Below are positions 1 through 11,980 of a stretch of DNA of 63,401 nucleotides, piece by piece. The position numbers and the translations under genes were made by a program. The stretch's first letter is position 1. Each line of letters opens with the position of its first letter. The DNA comes from Actinomortierella ambigua. Lineage: Eukaryota; Mortierellomycota; Mortierellomycetes; Mortierellales; Mortierellaceae. The DNA lies in NCBI GenBank assembly GCA_016098155.1, contig JAAAJB010000138.1, positions 1 through 63,401 on the forward strand, read 5' to 3'. The notes under the pieces were generated by a model. The model did not search any database and was not told the origin of the DNA. It saw only the letters and a program-made list of their open reading frames with translations.

Positions 1-2695
1 TTTGCAACCTACTCGTTAAGTTTGTCGCGCCTCAGAAGAGGATTTGGAGTACTAGATGCTCAGGATACAAATCATCCAAGGTTGCTGGAGCAGGATCGCT
101 TCACGCAGTGTCGCAAAGAGCGCTGCCTGCTTGGATTGTGCCCTTTGAGGTCACTTGCAACCCGAGGGATCGCTTTCCAAATTAAAGAATTAAATCCCAT
201 AGGATTGGATGGAAGGACTGTTATATCGATAGAGGTACTGAAATCCCGATTATGTGAACACCTTCCTCCACCATTCCATCCACCGACATGCACTCCTTTA
301 CCTCCCTCTCCCCTCCCCTAACCCCATGGGACCCCCATCTATAGGAGGAGAGGGCACCGAAAGTAAAGTACGGCACCCACCCTTATGCCGCTGTGTCATA
401 GGGGAAACGGGGCCCGAAAAACCTCGTCAGTAGGCCCTTGTCCAAAGCCAGGCACAGCGGTCAGTACTACTGGTCCTTGCTGCACGGGTTGTTGCACCCA
501 TCGAGCCAAGGTTCCGGGGGGACCAATGTGAGGCCCCCCCCACACTTTTTTTTTTACGGGCCTCAAGAGACAGGGTTTCATTCGTCGGCACGCACCTGTC
601 TACCCGTTGTAACAATAGAGGATAAAGACTATCTGCAAAGTGCAAAGCAGATGGGAAAATATGTAAGGTAAAACTACACACTATGGCAATATGAGAATCC
701 AGAAGGCAGGTTACATGAGGGGCCAGAGGGAAAGGTCCCAGAGTGGTGGCGGCTCCACCCTTAACACTAAAACCAGCATTGCCAACGTTGACATCGTGCG
801 TGGGATATCGCCCAGGACTGACGGTTCTATGCTATATTCTGGGCGATGCAGCTTGCCCAACACGCAAGGAGTACGAGTGGGAAGGCATGGCAACAAAAGG
901 CATCAGCCCTTGTTTCTTGCCTCGCCTGCCCTCCTCCCCTGCTGCAGCCTTGCTCTCTGCTTGTCTCGTGGCTGACAGCTGGCGCCTAGGGATCTTGCCA
1001 CTTGCTGCGTCCGTTGTCCTCTGCGCCTTCCTCATCCCGATCCCTCTTGCGGCCTTGCTTTCATGGAAAGTTGCCATCTTTAGGTAGAACACGTACGCCA
1101 ACAAGATCGGTTGTAAGCTGGGCGAGCGCCTGAGATTTGTACAGCATGCAATCCTACAGATTTTCCTGGGCTATTCGATGCGACAAACAAAGCCTAAGCC
1201 CTGAATCGGTGACAGTATTGAGCTGCCGGATACAGGAACACTAAAATGAAATGAGCGTTAGGAAGAAAGGCCTTAAAAAAGAGAGATTGACAAAAAAAGA
1301 GAGATTGACAAAAACATGAATTGAGAAGACTTACATCTGCTTGTTACCCGTTACATCTCCTTCTTTGCGGAGGAGGTCAACAGCCTTCTCGAACATCTGC
1401 TTGTGACTTGCTGAAATATATCTGCTTGCACCGAAGGCAATGTTGCTGGCTTGTCATGCAGATTGGTAAAGCACCAGCGTGTCAGCGTATTTAATGGAGA
1501 GTGTTAAATCATTCATGTTCATACCGTAGTTATTATAATAATAATACCTTGTCGTATATATCGAACAACTTCATAAAATGGCGACGGTTGGGCAGGGGTC
1601 CATCTCGCAATCTCCCCAAGCTCTTCGAGCTCCTCAAGTGCCGAGGACCTATCAATATCGTCGTCTATATCACCTTATCCTTCTGGCGATTCCGCGCTTC
1701 CGATGCTGAGGGAATAGACGAAGTGAGATCACAAATCTCGCTGGCCCTAGTGTCTGAAGCACTAGTATTCGCTATTGTAGAAGAGGTGCTGACAGCGCTG
1801 GAAGGCATACTTTGACATAGATCTTCTCCTGTAGACTTAAAAGGACTCCTTGCAACAGATTTTTGGTTGCTGGTAGCCCACCTACATAGAGTCGGCAGCC
1901 GCCTTCTTGGAAAAAGCGCCTGACTTGGCAAGGGTAGCGCGCTTCGCCCCGAGAACTTCTGGCTGGTTAGCACTAAATCAAGGACGACGACACCAGTGGC
2001 GAAGGCTTGAGCAGCGAGAAGGCACAAGCGATGTTGGCCAGCTATATCCGTCGTCGGGAGAGCCTACGTGACATGACCATGGACTGCCAAGCAAAGAGAA
2101 GCCAGCGGATGGCGGAGATGTATGCAGACACCGTCACCGACTTGAACTTCTCATTCAGGAAGAGAGATTTGTGCTGAAGTTCTTCAGCAGTCGTTGACGA
2201 CGAGCTTTCACGATGTTGGGATATGTTTAATGAGCTTCAGAAAATCCTCCTCTGCTGTACATTTCTCGCAATAGCCGAACAAATGACACAGCATTGCTAA
2301 AGATAGCTTGCTGATATGCTTACGAGCAGTGATATAGTGGTGCTTTAGTAGCCTTTTTCCATGGTTGACTCTGGTCTGAGTGACCTCAAGTGCCTTTTGA
2401 GCCGGTGGAAGGGTGCCCTACATCCGACCGAGAGAGTGAGAAAAATACCGCTGGGCAAAGCTGCAAATTGACCTGCCTTACCTCGCAATACTTGGATACT
2501 GCTCATACTGAGAGATCCCTTTGACAGCAACAACCACATTCTCAATAGTCTTCACACCGGGATCATCCACCTACATCGAAACGACACGTAGACGACCCGA
2601 TGCCAACTTTGTACGATGGCTATCATATTTTCATCACCTTTCCTACCAATGCTCTGCCATCATTACATGATTACTTTATTTTGGGTCTTTGGTCT
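1..2695. other. Gene-poor segment, no gene recognised
   Basis: Both strands were read. The open frames are short, end in stops and carry no motif I recognise. A 19-bp unit is tandemly repeated twice near 1275-1315. Minus-strand frames between about 1560 and 2030 are rich in Ser, Glu and Arg and could be decayed coding sequence, but I cannot name a family. Confidence 0.5.
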
Positions 2696-5294
2696 TTACT
2701 CCACAACCTCAGGGACATCGAGCTGCTCAGCCCCAACACGGTTAGCCCGTAACGCCTGGACCATGTCAAAATAAAAAGGTTTGACTCTTCCTGCTGGAGG
2801 AGTTCTTGTGGACCGCGACTGCTCGCTTCTTTCCATCGTGGCTTCTCCTTTTTGTTTGGCCACCTCCACTTGTTCCTGCCCTGCTTGCTCTTCTTGCCCC
2901 CCTTCCTCTGACCGCCGTTGCTGTTGCTGTTGTGGTTGTGGTTGTTCCTGCCACGCTGCCGACCAACCGACCATCTGCTGGTCCCGCAACCACGCATTGC
3001 GTCGCTCGACGGCTTCGATAAACAGGCTCAGCACTTCCCTCGTGATCTCAAACTCGCCACAGTTGTTATGAATGGCATACTGCACGGTCAGGAACCCTAT
3101 CTGGAACTGTTGGTTGTATTCAAGCGAGCCTTCACGTGGAAACTCGAGCTGCACCGTACGGCACGATCCAAAATGCCCGTCTCCCATGTGTTGCTGGTGG
3201 TGGTGGTGGTGGTGATCGTCGTCGTGGCAGTGGTGGAGGTCTTGGCGTGGAGAGTGAGGATCATCCAGCATGGACAGGGTCGAGTCCTCATCACCGGGTG
3301 CATGCTCTTTAGTCCTTGCCTCGTCTTTAATAACACTTCCTGGAGAAGTAAGACCGCTTCCAATCCCGCTATCATTGCCACTGCTCAGAGGTGATGACGG
3401 CCGCGAAAGATCCTTGGATCCTTGGTTGGCGGCTTGCTCTTCTGGCTCCTCTGTCCATGGGTCTCTGGAAGACCGAGCCCCACGGAAGAGGAGTGATTCA
3501 GGTTGGTCGGAGGAGGATGCGTTTGTAGCGGTTGTAAGGCTATCGCGGAAACCAAGATCTAGACCTGCGCGGGCTAGCTCCTCCTCTGCCTCCTTGGATT
3601 CCCCTGCTTCGGTCACAGACAACTCCCTCGTGCAGGTTTGGAGTCGACGAGAGGTCAGTGCGGTGTGGAAGAGAGTGTGTGAATTCGAGATTAAGACGTC
3701 CGCATCCTCTTGTCCGTGAATAAGGAGTAAAGGGGCCTGAATGGACTATATTGATGAGATTGGAGGGGGGTACAAAAAGGCAAGGTTTGAGTGGTCAACA
3801 AAAACACAAACTTGGATCCAAGGTCATCTGGGTCAAAAAAGGAGAGCAAAGGCAAGCATATATCATGAGACTGGTGAGAAAGTAAAGAACATCAACCACA
3901 GGCGACTCACCTCAACTGCGCGAACAGTCTCAAACCGATCAAGCAGATTCTGCTTAAAGTGGTTGATTAACAGTGGGAACCGTGCAAAAGGGCGCACGAT
4001 GGGTATCCTGCGGTAGGCGGTCATCATGTCCGGCATCGATGTAAAAGCAGCATCAAGGATCATGGCTAAGGGTACAACTCCTTGCTCCTCGAGCTTGCGG
4101 CAGAGGTTAGCCGAGATACCTGTACCAAGCGAGTGGCCATAGATCATAACCCGTTGGTGCGATACCCGCTCTGTCACCCAGCCCCAAGCTGCCAGAGCAT
4201 CTGTGATAAAGCCGAGCTCAGATGGGAACCCATCCGAGTCGCCAAAGCCTCGGCAATCGACGGCGACAACATGCGTGGTTGGAAGAGCTGCTTGCACATT
4301 CTTATAAGTGGCAATTCTATTGCCCTTTCCACGATCACCCACCTGTAAGCCCAGAAAAAAAAGGAGGGGAGATTAGCCACATGAGGTAAAGGGCAACTGG
4401 TCTCTGTCCGGGTGCCCACTCGACAAGTTGTGAGGTTGGCGTCTTACCTGACCATGAAAGTACAGGACCACCTTATCAGCCTCTCGTAGGGCTTTGTCAA
4501 AGATGGCATCCACTGCCCCTGCAGGATCGTACTCCGCCGATGCGGCAGCCTGGATATGCTGGACGACAGCTTTTGGAGTGTTTTTAGGAAGGATGTGCCA
4601 TGCGCCTAGTCGTAGGTTGTCTGGTGTCTGGATCTTGATATTTCTTGTGGTAAAGGCTGTCGATCGAGAGAGTGAGAGAGTGAGAAAGAGAGGAGAGGAG
4701 AGGGGGATTGCACTGTATGAGCTCTCACATTCCTCTGTAAAATAATGACGCTCAAGCCAACCGACAATATAGTTTGGAGCAAAGTTTGGATGACACAATG
4801 CTATAGATAATGCTTACGGGTCAAGGTGTAGGCTTCCGGAGTGGCGAGTCGAGCAGGGCTGCCCAGACGAAGCCAGTGGGCAAAGACTATTCAGATGGTC
4901 AGAGAGGTTGGGTTGCGTGAGAAGTATGTTGGGGGCGGGGTTGTGCTGCCAGGTCGCGTGGCGCCCAAGCAAACAGCCAAGGAGGACTACTTGGCGACCC
5001 TCCTACTCCCACATCCTCATGCTTACTGAGATAGGCCTGGGTGGACGGAAAGAATAGGAGCACTGCAATCGCCGTCTATCGGGTGGGGGGAGGTGGTCAG
5101 TTTCGTTTGTCAAGGGAAAAAGCAGCAGGAGCAAGAAGGAAAAGAGAGACAGACAGAGAGAAGAGAGAGACACAACGATGGGGAAGTACAGAGGGTAGAG
5201 TGCATACAACATAAGCAAGCAGCAGCAACAGTATGCCGAGGATAGAGAGAATGAGTGCAGATATTAGCAAGTTGACAATCATGGCCAAAGACAT
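2696..5294 (-). CDS. ABHD12-like alpha/beta hydrolase, membrane anchored
   Basis: A serine hydrolase of the ABHD12 type; known family members cleave lysophospholipids or monoacylglycerols at membranes. Exons read on the minus strand: about 5175-5294, 4818-4886, 4448-4656, 3911-4342, 2696-3736. The first exon encodes one long hydrophobic helix after MSLAM, a signal anchor. Next come the entry region (RLATPEAYTLT, then RLGAWHILP), the oxyanion-type YFHGQ, the nucleophile elbow YGHSLG, the acid region LLLIHGQED, and a likely catalytic His in AIHNNCGEF. Introns join in phase (4657-4817, 4343-4447, 3737-3910). The first donor is unresolved: the attractive GTAC donor at 5189 gives the wrong phase, so an alternative donor near 5173-5177 or a missed small exon is needed. 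A roughly 200-residue insert before the His is Ser/Asp/His rich and includes a six-His run. The C-terminal tail is Gln/Glu rich. The next gene starts divergently at 5501. Confidence 0.8.
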
Positions 5295-5500
5295 GACATG
5301 CGGGTTTGACAGGTGTCAAAGGGTGAGTAATGGGTGAGTGAGAGAGGATACAATCGCAATTCCAAAGTTTATAAATGGAGAAATTAACATGTGCAAATCG
5401 TCTTTCCATTACATTCGGAACACTTTCCTTCCCCCCCTTTGCCCCGACACTCACTCCACCCCACCCCACCCCTTCCCCTTTCTCCCCCTGCGCTCTCACT

Positions 5501-6588
5501 ATGGTCCAGAGCTTCAACCTGCAGGGCATCGTGCAGGCTTTCCGCGTCGTGGTCAACCCACGACTCATGATACCCAACCTGGCCGTTGCTGGTAACACTC
5601 TCCCTCCCTCTCTCTCTCTACTTCTCTCTTGTGTTAGGACAAATGAAATGAAAAAGCACACTTCTGCCAGCACATACTCAAAGAAGGCTCTACTTCTGTA
5701 CGCCCATGTTGGCTTTTTACACTTTACACAGACATTCGCAATATCAACTTTGGCGAACTGCACAAGGCAGGGATCAAGGCTGTTGCCTTTGACAAGGATA
5801 ATTGCCTCACCCGTCCCTATTCGAACGAGATACATCCTCCATTTGCAGTAAAAAATGAATCTGACCCGTCTGCGCTAGTCTCGAGAAAAGGATCCACAAA
5901 CCAATGGATAAATATGAACTGACACTTTTCCCATAACAACAATGACGCGGCGCATCACTAGGAGGCATGGAAAGAATGCTTGCAGGTCTACAAGGACAAT
6001 ATTGTTATCATGTCCAACTCTTCTGGCACACCTGACGACAAGGACTATCAAGGCGTGAGTTTAAAGCACATATGATGGGCTACACCCTTAGTTGGATCTA
6101 GTTTAGAAATCAAATCTCTAACAGCGTGTTTTGTGATCATCTAGGCGATAGCGCTAGAAAAGTCACTGGGTGTGCATGTGTTACGCCACCAAGAAAAGAA
6201 GCCTGGCGGAGGACCCGAGCTGCTGGCTCACTTTAAAGGCCTGGAGCGGGAGGAGATCGCCTTTGTGGGCGACCGAGCATTGACAGACGTTGTTTTTGGC
6301 AACACCAACGGCATGTTTTCGATCCTGACTCGTCAGGTAGTCACTGAGCAAGGCGACAATCCCATGGCGATCCGGGTAAGATGGAGGAGGAAGCGAGATA
6401 AATTGGCTGAAGGGGAGGCGTATAATATGATCGTGGACATTCTGTAGACCAACCAACTGATCCGATAACAACATTGAAACACATAGATCCGGCGCGTCGA
6501 ACACCGCCTCCTGGATGCATTCAAGCAGCTTGGCCTAGGAGCCGCCCCCCATCGCCTGGTACCCGATCCGAACACAATTGTACAATAA
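5501..6588 (+). CDS. GEP4: Mitochondrial phosphatidylglycerophosphate phosphatase
   Basis: Converts phosphatidylglycerophosphate to phosphatidylglycerol in the cardiolipin pathway, at the matrix face of the mitochondrial inner membrane. Five exons: 5501-5591, 5732-5847, 5962-6054, 6145-6375, 6487-6588; phases close to a 210-residue protein. The start MVQSFNLQGIV, the HAD motif I FDKDNCLT (Asp51 and Asp53), motif II IVIMSNSSGT, the Lys-containing RHQEKKPG, and the acidic motif VGDRALTDV are all present and in order, as in the GEP4/PGP phosphatase family. Length is typical. No separate cleavable presequence is obvious; family members are peripheral membrane proteins. It lies 206 bp from the divergent ABHD12-like gene, so the two lipid genes may share a promoter. 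Confidence 0.93.
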
Positions 6589-6954
6589 CAATAAAAATAA
6601 CCAATAAATGCGGTCACCCATGTCACTAGAGATTTGACGCCAACCAGCAGGTTTCACCTGGAAGTACTTGATGTCAACTTGTCAGCGATAACGTCGTTCG
6701 GACTGCATTGTGGATCCATCCCTGCCCGTGAAACACGTCTCCTCTACCCCCTCCCCCCAGCGGATTTATGCTTTTCAGTCGGGCGACTACCACTCCATGT
6801 TTCAGTATAAAAGGTCCGTGGTTTCTCACCACCCTCTTTTTTGTTACACTTTTTACATCGCACCACACACCCAACTCCTTCCCTTCGCTCTCTTTTCTCT
6901 CTTCTTCCGTCCATTCACCTCGTCCTACGCAACCTCCCAGTCAGTCAACAAATA

Positions 6955-7557
6955 ATGTCTGCTCGCCGCTCCTCTCATTCCAAACCTGCTGCTGCCACTG
7001 CTGCCGACCCCATCCAGATCGACTCGGGCACCGATACACCAGAGCCCTCCACTCCACCGCTGAACACCGACGCTGCCAAGGTGGATCAGCAACTGGAGTC
7101 CAGTATCGACGTGTCCGCCGCCACCGAGCCAGCATCTGCTGACACGCCCGCCACCCCTGCTGACACGCCCTCAGAAGCTCCAGATGAGCCAGAGGAAAAG
7201 GAAACAAACGACAACGACAACATAGCCACCAGCAGTGGCGTCAAGGACGACCAAGCCGAGGAAAGCCTTGGACAGCCTGAACCCGAAATCCCAAAGCCAA
7301 GCAAAAAGGACGAAGAGGTGCCTGCCACAGTGGACGATGAAAAGCCCACTGTTGGTGGTGTCACGGAGGGAACGCCTACACCTACCGCCTTGGAAGACGA
7401 GGTGACGGCTGGTATCAAGCGCCCCGAACCGGACTCAAAGGACGAGGCCGACAAGGAGTCCAGGGATTACCTTGAGGGTGCCTACAAGTCGCCCTTCCGA
7501 CACGCTGCCCCCTTGGCCACCAAGTCTCAAGAATCACAGCCTCAGGAGTCATCGTAG
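6955..7557 (+). CDS. Small disordered acidic protein, function unknown
   Basis: An unspliced 200-residue frame beginning MSARRSSHSKP. I do not recognise a family. The sequence is almost entirely Ser, Thr, Pro, Ala, Glu and Asp, with no hydrophobic core, membrane segment or domain, and repeated short TPxxP and ADTP units around residues 60-75. The C-terminus (YLEGAYKSPFRH...) is less repetitive and may be a binding peptide. A TATA-like TATAAAAG lies about 145 bp upstream at 6806, and the 5' leader is pyrimidine rich, as with other expressed genes here, which supports a real gene. It is convergent with the NOC1 gene (262 bp between stop codons). The composition resembles histone- or nucleus-associated disordered proteins, but that is only a guess. 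Confidence 0.65.
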   Translation: MSARRSSHSKPAAATAADPIQIDSGTDTPEPSTPPLNTDAAKVDQQLESSIDVSAATEPASADTPATPADTPSEAPDEPEEKETNDNDNIATSSGVKDDQAEESLGQPEPEIPKPSKKDEEVPATVDDEKPTVGGVTEGTPTPTALEDEVTAGIKRPEPDSKDEADKESRDYLEGAYKSPFRHAAPLATKSQESQPQESS

Positions 7558-7819
7558 AGCAACACAAAACGATCTTCTGTTCCCTAACATAATAGCATGG
7601 ACGAATGTATCACTACCACGCCATACCAATGTATGACAACAATAGAATTTGCAGTGAATGAACTTTTTTTTTTCTATTTTTTTTTCTGTGTGTTTGTCTG
7701 TGCTTGTTGTTGTGTGTGCGTGGGAAACAAAATTGACTATAGAAATAATGCTTGAATGGGGCAAATGCAATGGTAAGAGGTAGGGGTGGGGTGGGGTAAC
7801 ATGGCCTTAAAAACAGAGC

Positions 7820-10765
7820 CTAGTCGCTGTCGTCCCGATCGATGAGATGAGCATAGTCATCCATCGAGGCAAACATAGGCAGCACCTCCTTCTTTCTGCG
7901 CTTCTTGCTGCGTTTCTTCTCAGACTCGTCCTCCGACTCTTCAACCACCTCCGCCTCCACCTCGGCGTCGCTCTCCATAATATCATCTTCGTCATCCATA
8001 AACATGGCGCCCTCACCGTCATCCTCATCGTCCCTCCAGCTGGCCTCGTCCTTGCCAAACGACTCTTCGTCAATCTCTTCTTCCGACTCGACATCACTTG
8101 CCGCCGCTGCCTCGGCATCTTCGTCCTCGTCCTCCTCATCGGACAGCATGAGGTTCTCCAGTTCGCCATCGCTCATATCGTCCTCCTCGTCCAGATCGAC
8201 ATCGCCGCCCTTGAGCTCCTTGGGCATGTCGCTCATCATGGCGTTCCAGACCTCATCCTCGTCCATGGACTCGTCACCACTCTCACCATCCTCGCCTCGC
8301 TTGGCTCCCGTAAAGTCATCCTCGTCCTGATCCTCATCACCACCCTTCTTGCTCTTGGTCGCCTTGGGGTTGAGAATCTTCTTCTGGGTGAAATACTTGT
8401 GGAAGAAGACCTGGTCCACCGGCACATTCGCCTCGTTGAGCTTCCAGAAGGCCTCTGTGTTGACGTTGACATCGTTGCCGCCACCCTTCTTGAGCATGAT
8501 GCTCGTACCACGGTGCGCTGCCATCGGCTGCATGATCGACGAACCCTTGGTGCCCAGTGCCGTGTTGACATCATCGCGCTGCTTCTTGGGGTTCTTGTAC
8601 ACCATGCGGTTCAGGAAATGGATCAGAGCATGCTGGAAGAACTCGGGCTTGCCCTCGATCGGAGTAGAGGACAGGATATGGGCCGCATACAGAGCCACAG
8701 TAGGGTGGAAGTGCGAGACAAAGGGAGTCTATTGGAAGGGAGAAAAAAAAGGAAACGTAGATGGGTTAAGGCTGTTGATCTTGTTTCCTTTTTCCAGCTC
8801 ATATTCTTGCCAACTTGTCAACATGGTGCTTAATAAAACATGTATACTTACAAGCTCCCAAAGGCATGTCTGATCGGCATTGGCGTAAAGGGGTTCACGC
8901 TTGCGGCCGTCGTACTGGCCATCCTTCTTGGCCACCTTCTTGTCCTCCTTCTTGTCGCCCTCCTTCTGCTCTTCGCCATCTTCCGGAGCATCCTTAAAGT
9001 TCTCCTCATCATCGGCATCCTCCGGCTGTGTGACCATCGACGAAAGGCCAGTCTTCAGGGTCATCAACCTGGAAATCAGGAAGAAGGCACCGCAGATGAA
9101 GGGGGGTTGGTGATGAGCACATGCCTGGACAAGTCGCTTGACAAAAGCTTTGATGCGGGGTATCGATTGATCGGCCTTCAGAGCATCAAACACCAGGTTG
9201 AGGTAGATCGAATGCTTCGAGGTGTGGATCAAACGAGGATCAAAGAGCGACTCGTAAAGAGTACGGTAGAAGCGATCCGTGACATTGTTCTTCATGCTTG
9301 ACACGCGGAAGATGAGCAACAAAGCCTGGATCGATGTGTTGAATGTGCTGGTGTGGGTGATGCGGAAAATCACATCAATGTGTGCCTCAAAAACGTCGTC
9401 CGGCACCTGGGCGAAAGGGAACGCACGGTTGACACCCGTCAACACCGCCGCAATCATCTTGGCGTGCTCAGAGTCCTGCTGGTCCAAAATCTCTCCTGGA
9501 GTCTTGCGTGGTCCCTTGGTCTTGCCTGCGTCCTTTTTCCGCTTCTTGTCGACCTTGTTCTTGTTCTCCCGAATGCTGTTCTTCGTCTTCTTGACCTCTG
9601 TCTCGTGATCACCCAGCATGCGCTTGAAGAAGACAAAGTAAATGTCGATCAGCTTGTTGGCGACATCCTCCTGCTTGCCCGTCAAAATGGTCTGGTTCAG
9701 CGTGATGACGGCATAGTATTGCGAGCGCTGCGAGACGCGAGGACGCATCAAGAGGCGCTCGATCTCTCGGACAACCACCATGGCCATGATAGGATGCTTC
9801 CGCAACAATTGCTGAATCTCAAACGACGCCTTGGCCGACACCTTGTTCTCGTTGTCACCCAGCTTGTTGACAAGCATCTCCAGCAGCGTCTGCTCCTGCT
9901 CAGGCTTCGCTGCCAGAAGCTCTGCAATGAAGCCGAGAATGCGGTGACGGACGTGCACAACAGGGTCGTCTGCCAAAATCTTGAGCAACTGCACAAACTT
10001 CCAGAATGTCCTCTTCAGGTAGTCCTCAAAGAGCCACATCATCAAGTGCTCATTCGTCGCCTTGGGGTGCGTAAGAGTCCGATCTTGGAAGTACCTGTGG
10101 TGTGCAGTCAACAGCAGATAAGGTGAGTGCCCATGCTTTGGCGTTCATGTTTGGCCTTTGGCTTCCAACTGACGAAATCATTTCAAAATACATACTTCAG
10201 CTTGCGATCGGGCAGAAGGCCGTTGATAAACATATCCTTCAAACTCTCAATGCTCTTGAGTGCCTCGGTACGACCTTTCTTCTCCGCCATGCCCATCAGC
10301 TTGTCCAGACTTTTGGTGTTATGAAGAGGTGACTCTTGTACAAGAAGAGTAAGTGCCGAGACTCGATCGTTGAGGGTACCGGAGGCCATGATGGTGGAAA
10401 CAAAATGCTTGTCCGAAGCCGAGAAGACGGGGTTCTCCTCATATTTGGTAGCCTCCTCGTCCAGCAGCCGCTGTGCCTGTGTCGTCTTTTGTGTGATGGT
10501 TGTCTCCAGCAGGTGGTGTACTTGGCCGTCGTCCTCCAAAGCGGCCAGTTCGTGGGCGTACCATTGTGGGCTAGGCTTGAAGGTGAGCTTGGCCTTGGCC
10601 TTTTGGATATTGCCGATCAGGTCCTTGGGAATACTTCCCTTGGCCGAGGCACCTTTGGCGACAGAGGCGAACGCCTTTTGCACCTCGCTCTTCTCCTGTT
10701 TGCCGTCAACTTTAGCTTGGTTGTTGTCGCTCTTGTTGGTGTTATCATAGCTGCGCTTGTTACCG

Positions 10766-10797
<32 letters not shown>

Positions 10798-10872
10798 ATT
10801 TTTTTTGAATTGCTTATTTCCCTTGCCGGCTGAAGCATTGCCCGAAGGCTTTCCTTTCGCCTTCACAACCAT
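7820..10872 (-). CDS. NOC1: Ribosome biogenesis factor NOC1/MAK21 (CEBPZ family)
   Basis: Nucleolar protein that pairs with Noc2 and is needed for maturation and transport of pre-60S ribosomal particles. Three exons, 10196-10872, 8852-10094 and 7820-8728, join in phase to 942 residues, close to the usual family length. The start MVVKAKGKPSG is basic and followed by a run of about 12 Asn encoded by a perfect GTT/AAC tract at 10765-10797. The middle is the HEAT-like CBF/Mak21 region: YFQDRTLTHPKATNEHLMMW, then PVVHVRHRILGF and GDNENKVSAKAS. The CBF core near PFICGAFFLIS and TPFVSHFHPTVA spans the last intron. The last 200 residues are a run of Asp/Glu/Ser blocks ending in basic RSKKRRKKE, probably a nucleolar targeting and rRNA-protein contact tail. 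The homopolymeric Asn tract is a likely length polymorphism. Confidence 0.95.
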
Positions 10873-11386
10873 TGTCGATGAATGAAAGGATGAGGGGAGG
10901 AGAAAGGGGGGAGGAGGAGGTGAAGTAACAGGGTCAGAAGCAACAGGGAAGCTAACAAAAAAAATGCTTCGGTGGCTTGGCCAAATTGTTTTGATTTAGG
11001 ATTCAGAGCGTACCTTCAACATGAACACAGCAAAGAAGGCAGCTACTACAAATGTTGCACCTTCACTTGATAGCAGAAACAAAAACATCTCCTCTTGTCA
11101 AAGTGAGGCTTTGCGACATCTAAGCATCAAGGACACCTTCTTCGCGAGCTTTTAAAATTGAAAGACAATACAATTTATATAATAAAAGTACACATTTGGA
11201 TAGAGGTGTGGCAGGGAATAATGTAAACCCAAAGAGAGGAGGAGTATGACTGAACAGTGACGGTGCAGCGAGTCTACGATTCCAGACAGGTGTACCATTT
11301 GATTACATGGCTGCTCTTGAGCAACAGCTGCCAATGTTCACAGTCAACCTCATTCCCGTAAGACCGATGTAACTGATCCGAGCCAA
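10873..11386. other. Intergenic, nothing recognised
   Basis: This 514-bp stretch holds the NOC1 5' leader and the 3' flank of the mL41 gene. It is AT-rich with no long open frame, tRNA or repeat that I can see. Confidence 0.5.
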
Positions 11387-11980
11387 TTAGGCAGCAATCT
11401 TCTCGGCAGCCGACTTGGTGAAGTAGTCCTGAGCTGTAAAGGCGCCCGTTGTCTTCTGTGTTGAGCGCGAGACATATGGCAGCAGCTATTGCATAGCAAA
11501 AAGGTGATGAGAGACAAGTGTAAGTTTCGCGCCCAAAAACGACAAATTCTATAGGATTCCATTCCTCCAGTTTAACGGAGGTGAAGCATGAAGCCAATGC
11601 GAGTGCTGCTCATCCTCCAGGATGTCCATGATATCCTCTTAGAAGCGATAACTTGAACTATAGGAGCTTCAGGATCAGTACCTTAAAGTCGGTCATGTCA
11701 GGGACAACAAAGGAGCGGACCTTTTCCCACTCGATGACATATCCACCACGTTTTGTGTGGCGACCCATGGCACCGCTTCGGGTACCTAGTTTTGTAGGAA
11801 GTAATTGGTGGCAAAGAAGCTGATCAGTTTCCTCGTCTTGTCTCCATGAAGTCCTGAGAAACCTCAGTTTTGAGTAGAATGCTCGTCCAGTAGGGTACCT
11901 TTATAATGGTGGCGGCCTCGCTTGGAGGTGAGTTGCTGGCGGCTGGCACCACGGGTGAGAGAACGGATAATGCCAAACAT
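11387..11980 (-). CDS. MRPL27: Mitochondrial large-subunit ribosomal protein mL41, one exon unresolved
   Basis: Structural protein of the mitochondrial ribosome large subunit (human MRPL41, yeast Mrpl27). Exon 1 (11899-11980) encodes [11 protein letters not shown] and the basic leader. Exon 2 (11682-11785) joins in phase and carries the family hallmark [16 protein letters not shown] followed by [13 protein letters not shown] terminal exon (11387-11433) with a good acceptor encodes [14 protein letters not shown] and a stop. The exon-2 donor is phase 0, but the terminal exon needs one extra base, and the conserved LKPYV segment expected directly after exon 2 is not readable in any frame of the 248-nt gap. 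Either a small middle exon escapes me or that part has decayed and this is a pseudogene. The surrounding DNA is gene-poor. Family assignment is strong; integrity is uncertain. Confidence 0.7.

Noticed and set aside
1501..2027. Overlapping ORFs on both strands, possible transposase remnant
   Set aside because: Some Ser/Glu/Arg-rich words, but no catalytic motif, terminal repeat or consistent frame.
4801..4817. 17-nt intron in the ABHD12-like gene
   Set aside because: Too short to splice; skipping to the acceptor at 4657 keeps phase and gives the conserved sequence before RLGAWHILP.
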